The translations under genes and the position numbers were made by a program. Below the pieces are notes generated by a model. That model was not told the DNA's origin, made no database searches, and worked only from the letters and a program-made list of their open reading frames with translations. A stretch of DNA of 14,366 nucleotides from JACQXX01 sp964639175 (lineage in GTDB: Bacteria > Acidobacteriota > Blastocatellia > Chloracidobacteriales > Chloracidobacteriaceae), in assembly GCA_964639175.1 (NCBI GenBank), contig CAZXCE010000170.1, positions 1 through 14,366 on the forward strand, written 5' to 3'. Positions 13,236-14,366 of the stretch are shown piece after piece (the stretch's first letter is position 1; each line of letters starts with the position of its first letter).

Positions 13236-14117
13236 TTAAGCCGTCGGCACCCACAGCACACCTTTGCGCAAAATATGGATTTGATTGCGCTGCAAACCAA
13301 TTTCAAACAAGTCACATTCCGAAACTTTCTGAATGCACCGGGTGCAGAGTTCATTGAGTTCGCGTTTGGTTTCATCTTCAATCAGTTGCAAGGTTTCAAG
13401 CATTTCAATGTATTCCGGATCATTGATCGGGAAACTGGCAATCCCGTCGCTACTGGTGACCAGCAATTTTTCCCCGCTCGAAAACAACGCCTCCAGCCGG
13501 TACTGGCTGGCAAACAATTCGTGCCGACGTTCCATCAGGATGTCATTGATGAACATTTCGGGAATTTCGAGCTTGCGTCCGCGTCGTTCCTGGGTTTCCC
13601 GAACTTGAGAAATTTTCATATTAACCCGCCTGATGAGGTTATTCAGGTCATTTTCAATACTGTCGGGCGCTTTTTCAGCCAGTCGGGTGATGAAGTGGTC
13701 ACGGGTTTCATCCGGTTCAGAAAAAACATCAAAGTGTGCATTATGAAAAACTTTTAGCCGGGCGGTGCGCACCAGCTTGTTAAGTTTTTCTTCGATAAAC
13801 TCGCGGAAGTTTTGGTCAGAGAAATCAAACCCTTCAGTCTTATGGGGCAGATGATGAGTTGGCCCCATGGCGATATTGAGGACTTCGGTATCGCCGAGGG
13901 CTGGAATATCCCAGTCAACCGATGCCTGTCCCCTGGGATACCACGCGGTATAGCGTTTTTCTGCTGTATGTTTGATGTGGGCCCGCAAGTGATGAAATCG
14001 GAGTTGACACTCTAAAAAAACCGCCGGGCGATAGTGTGTAAAGGTTGCTGTCGTCGTTGGCTCAGGGCAAAGCCAGTGTTGCCCGATGTTGAGTTGCGGT
14101 GCATCTGTTGACCCCAT
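13236..14117 (-). CDS. Protein of unknown function
   Basis: A 293-residue protein that I do not recognise. The N-terminal ~100 residues look like a mixed beta region (HYRPAVFLECQLRFHHLRAHIKH). The middle and C-terminal parts are charged and helical (EFIEEKLNKLVRTARLKVFH, then SIENDLNNLIRRVNMKISQVRETQERRGRK, and IEMLETLQLIEDETKRELNELCTRC), probably with coiled coil. It has CTRC and ends in ILRKGVLWVPTA. There is no signal peptide or membrane segment. ATG 14117 is taken as the start, with AAGGA and AGGAG just upstream; a TTG at 14180 would add 21 residues without support. Clean codon structure over ~290 codons and a clear stop near the repeat support a real gene. Confidence 0.8.
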   Translation of the reverse strand: MGSTDAPQLNIGQHWLCPEPTTTATFTHYRPAVFLECQLRFHHLRAHIKHTAEKRYTAWYPRGQASVDWDIPALGDTEVLNIAMGPTHHLPHKTEGFDFSDQNFREFIEEKLNKLVRTARLKVFHNAHFDVFSEPDETRDHFITRLAEKAPDSIENDLNNLIRRVNMKISQVRETQERRGRKLEIPEMFINDILMERRHELFASQYRLEALFSSGEKLLVTSSDGIASFPINDPEYIEMLETLQLIEDETKRELNELCTRCIQKVSECDLFEIGLQRNQIHILRKGVLWVPTA

Positions 14118-14366
14118 AATTCCTTGCTCACTCCTGGTTGAAAGACCAGATGCGGATACACCAATCCCGCTCTCGATCAATTAAAATTTTGGGTTAGGTT
14201 GTGCAGTTCAGATACTTGATTGAAAATCGATTGATTTCAAAGCTGATGGAAGCCACTCATTTGGGTTCGCCTGGGTGAAAGCGCGAGGGGAAGAAGGCTT
14301 TAAGTGGCAAGAGAAGAGACCGAAAACACCCTCAGTTTGGCGACTCCGGGCAATTATTTCAAGTCA

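Overview
The window carries a conserved bacterial translation-gene cluster: thrS, infC, rpmI, rplT, pheS and pheT, followed by two cell-division genes (a zapB-like gene and zapA). A signalling gene flanks it on the left, and three accessory genes flank it on the right. Base composition is balanced. The mix of a membrane-anchored Pkn2-type Ser/Thr kinase, a short PheT without its EMAP/OB domain, a Cys-rich PheS and many intergenic short-repeat arrays fits a member of the Acidobacteriota, perhaps of the Blastocatellia type. This placement is an inference from gene content and recalled family traits. No 16S rRNA gene is present to confirm it.

Layout. 1-1749 is the 3' part of a receptor-like Ser/Thr kinase gene whose start lies before the window. 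1909-1983 is tRNA-Val(GAC), with a plausible promoter in front. A 362-nt leader with several stem-loops precedes thrS (2346-4286). After an inverted-repeat element comes infC, whose best start is an ATC codon at 4475 behind a perfect AAGGAG. rpmI and rplT follow, closed by a strong intrinsic terminator at 5899-5940. A small GNAT acetyltransferase gene (6154-6612) sits between rplT and pheS and is enclosed on both sides by long repeat hairpins. pheS (6753-7844) and pheT (7959-10007) are separated by a 68-bp tandem duplication that includes the 3' end of pheS. The zapB-like gene and zapA follow. Then come a histone-deacetylase-family amidohydrolase (11086-11988), an ECF-type sigma factor (12361-13101) and, on the opposite strand, a protein of unknown function (13236-14117).

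The most unusual part of the window lies between the genes. At least seven intergenic regions hold tandem arrays of short units. The units differ from place to place (TTAGTGG, GTCAGTA, TTCATAA, GGGCTAA, GGTTCCG, TGAACCC and a 14-nt GGGTTGA-type unit), but the register is almost always 7 nt or 14 nt. In five loci two arrays face each other as arms of a long inverted repeat around a loop. Two of these elements (thrS-infC and GNAT-pheS) share a loop core in opposite orientations. Two others (after zapA and after the sigma factor gene) share another core. This points to families of dispersed elements rather than chance hairpins.

How the genes work together: thrS, pheS and pheT charge tRNAs, tRNA-Val is a substrate of translation, infC controls start-site selection, and rpmI and rplT supply 50S proteins. 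The ZapA/ZapB-like pair would support FtsZ-ring assembly. The kinase, sigma factor, deacetylase and acetyltransferase look like independent genes with regulatory or modifying roles, and nothing here shows their targets.
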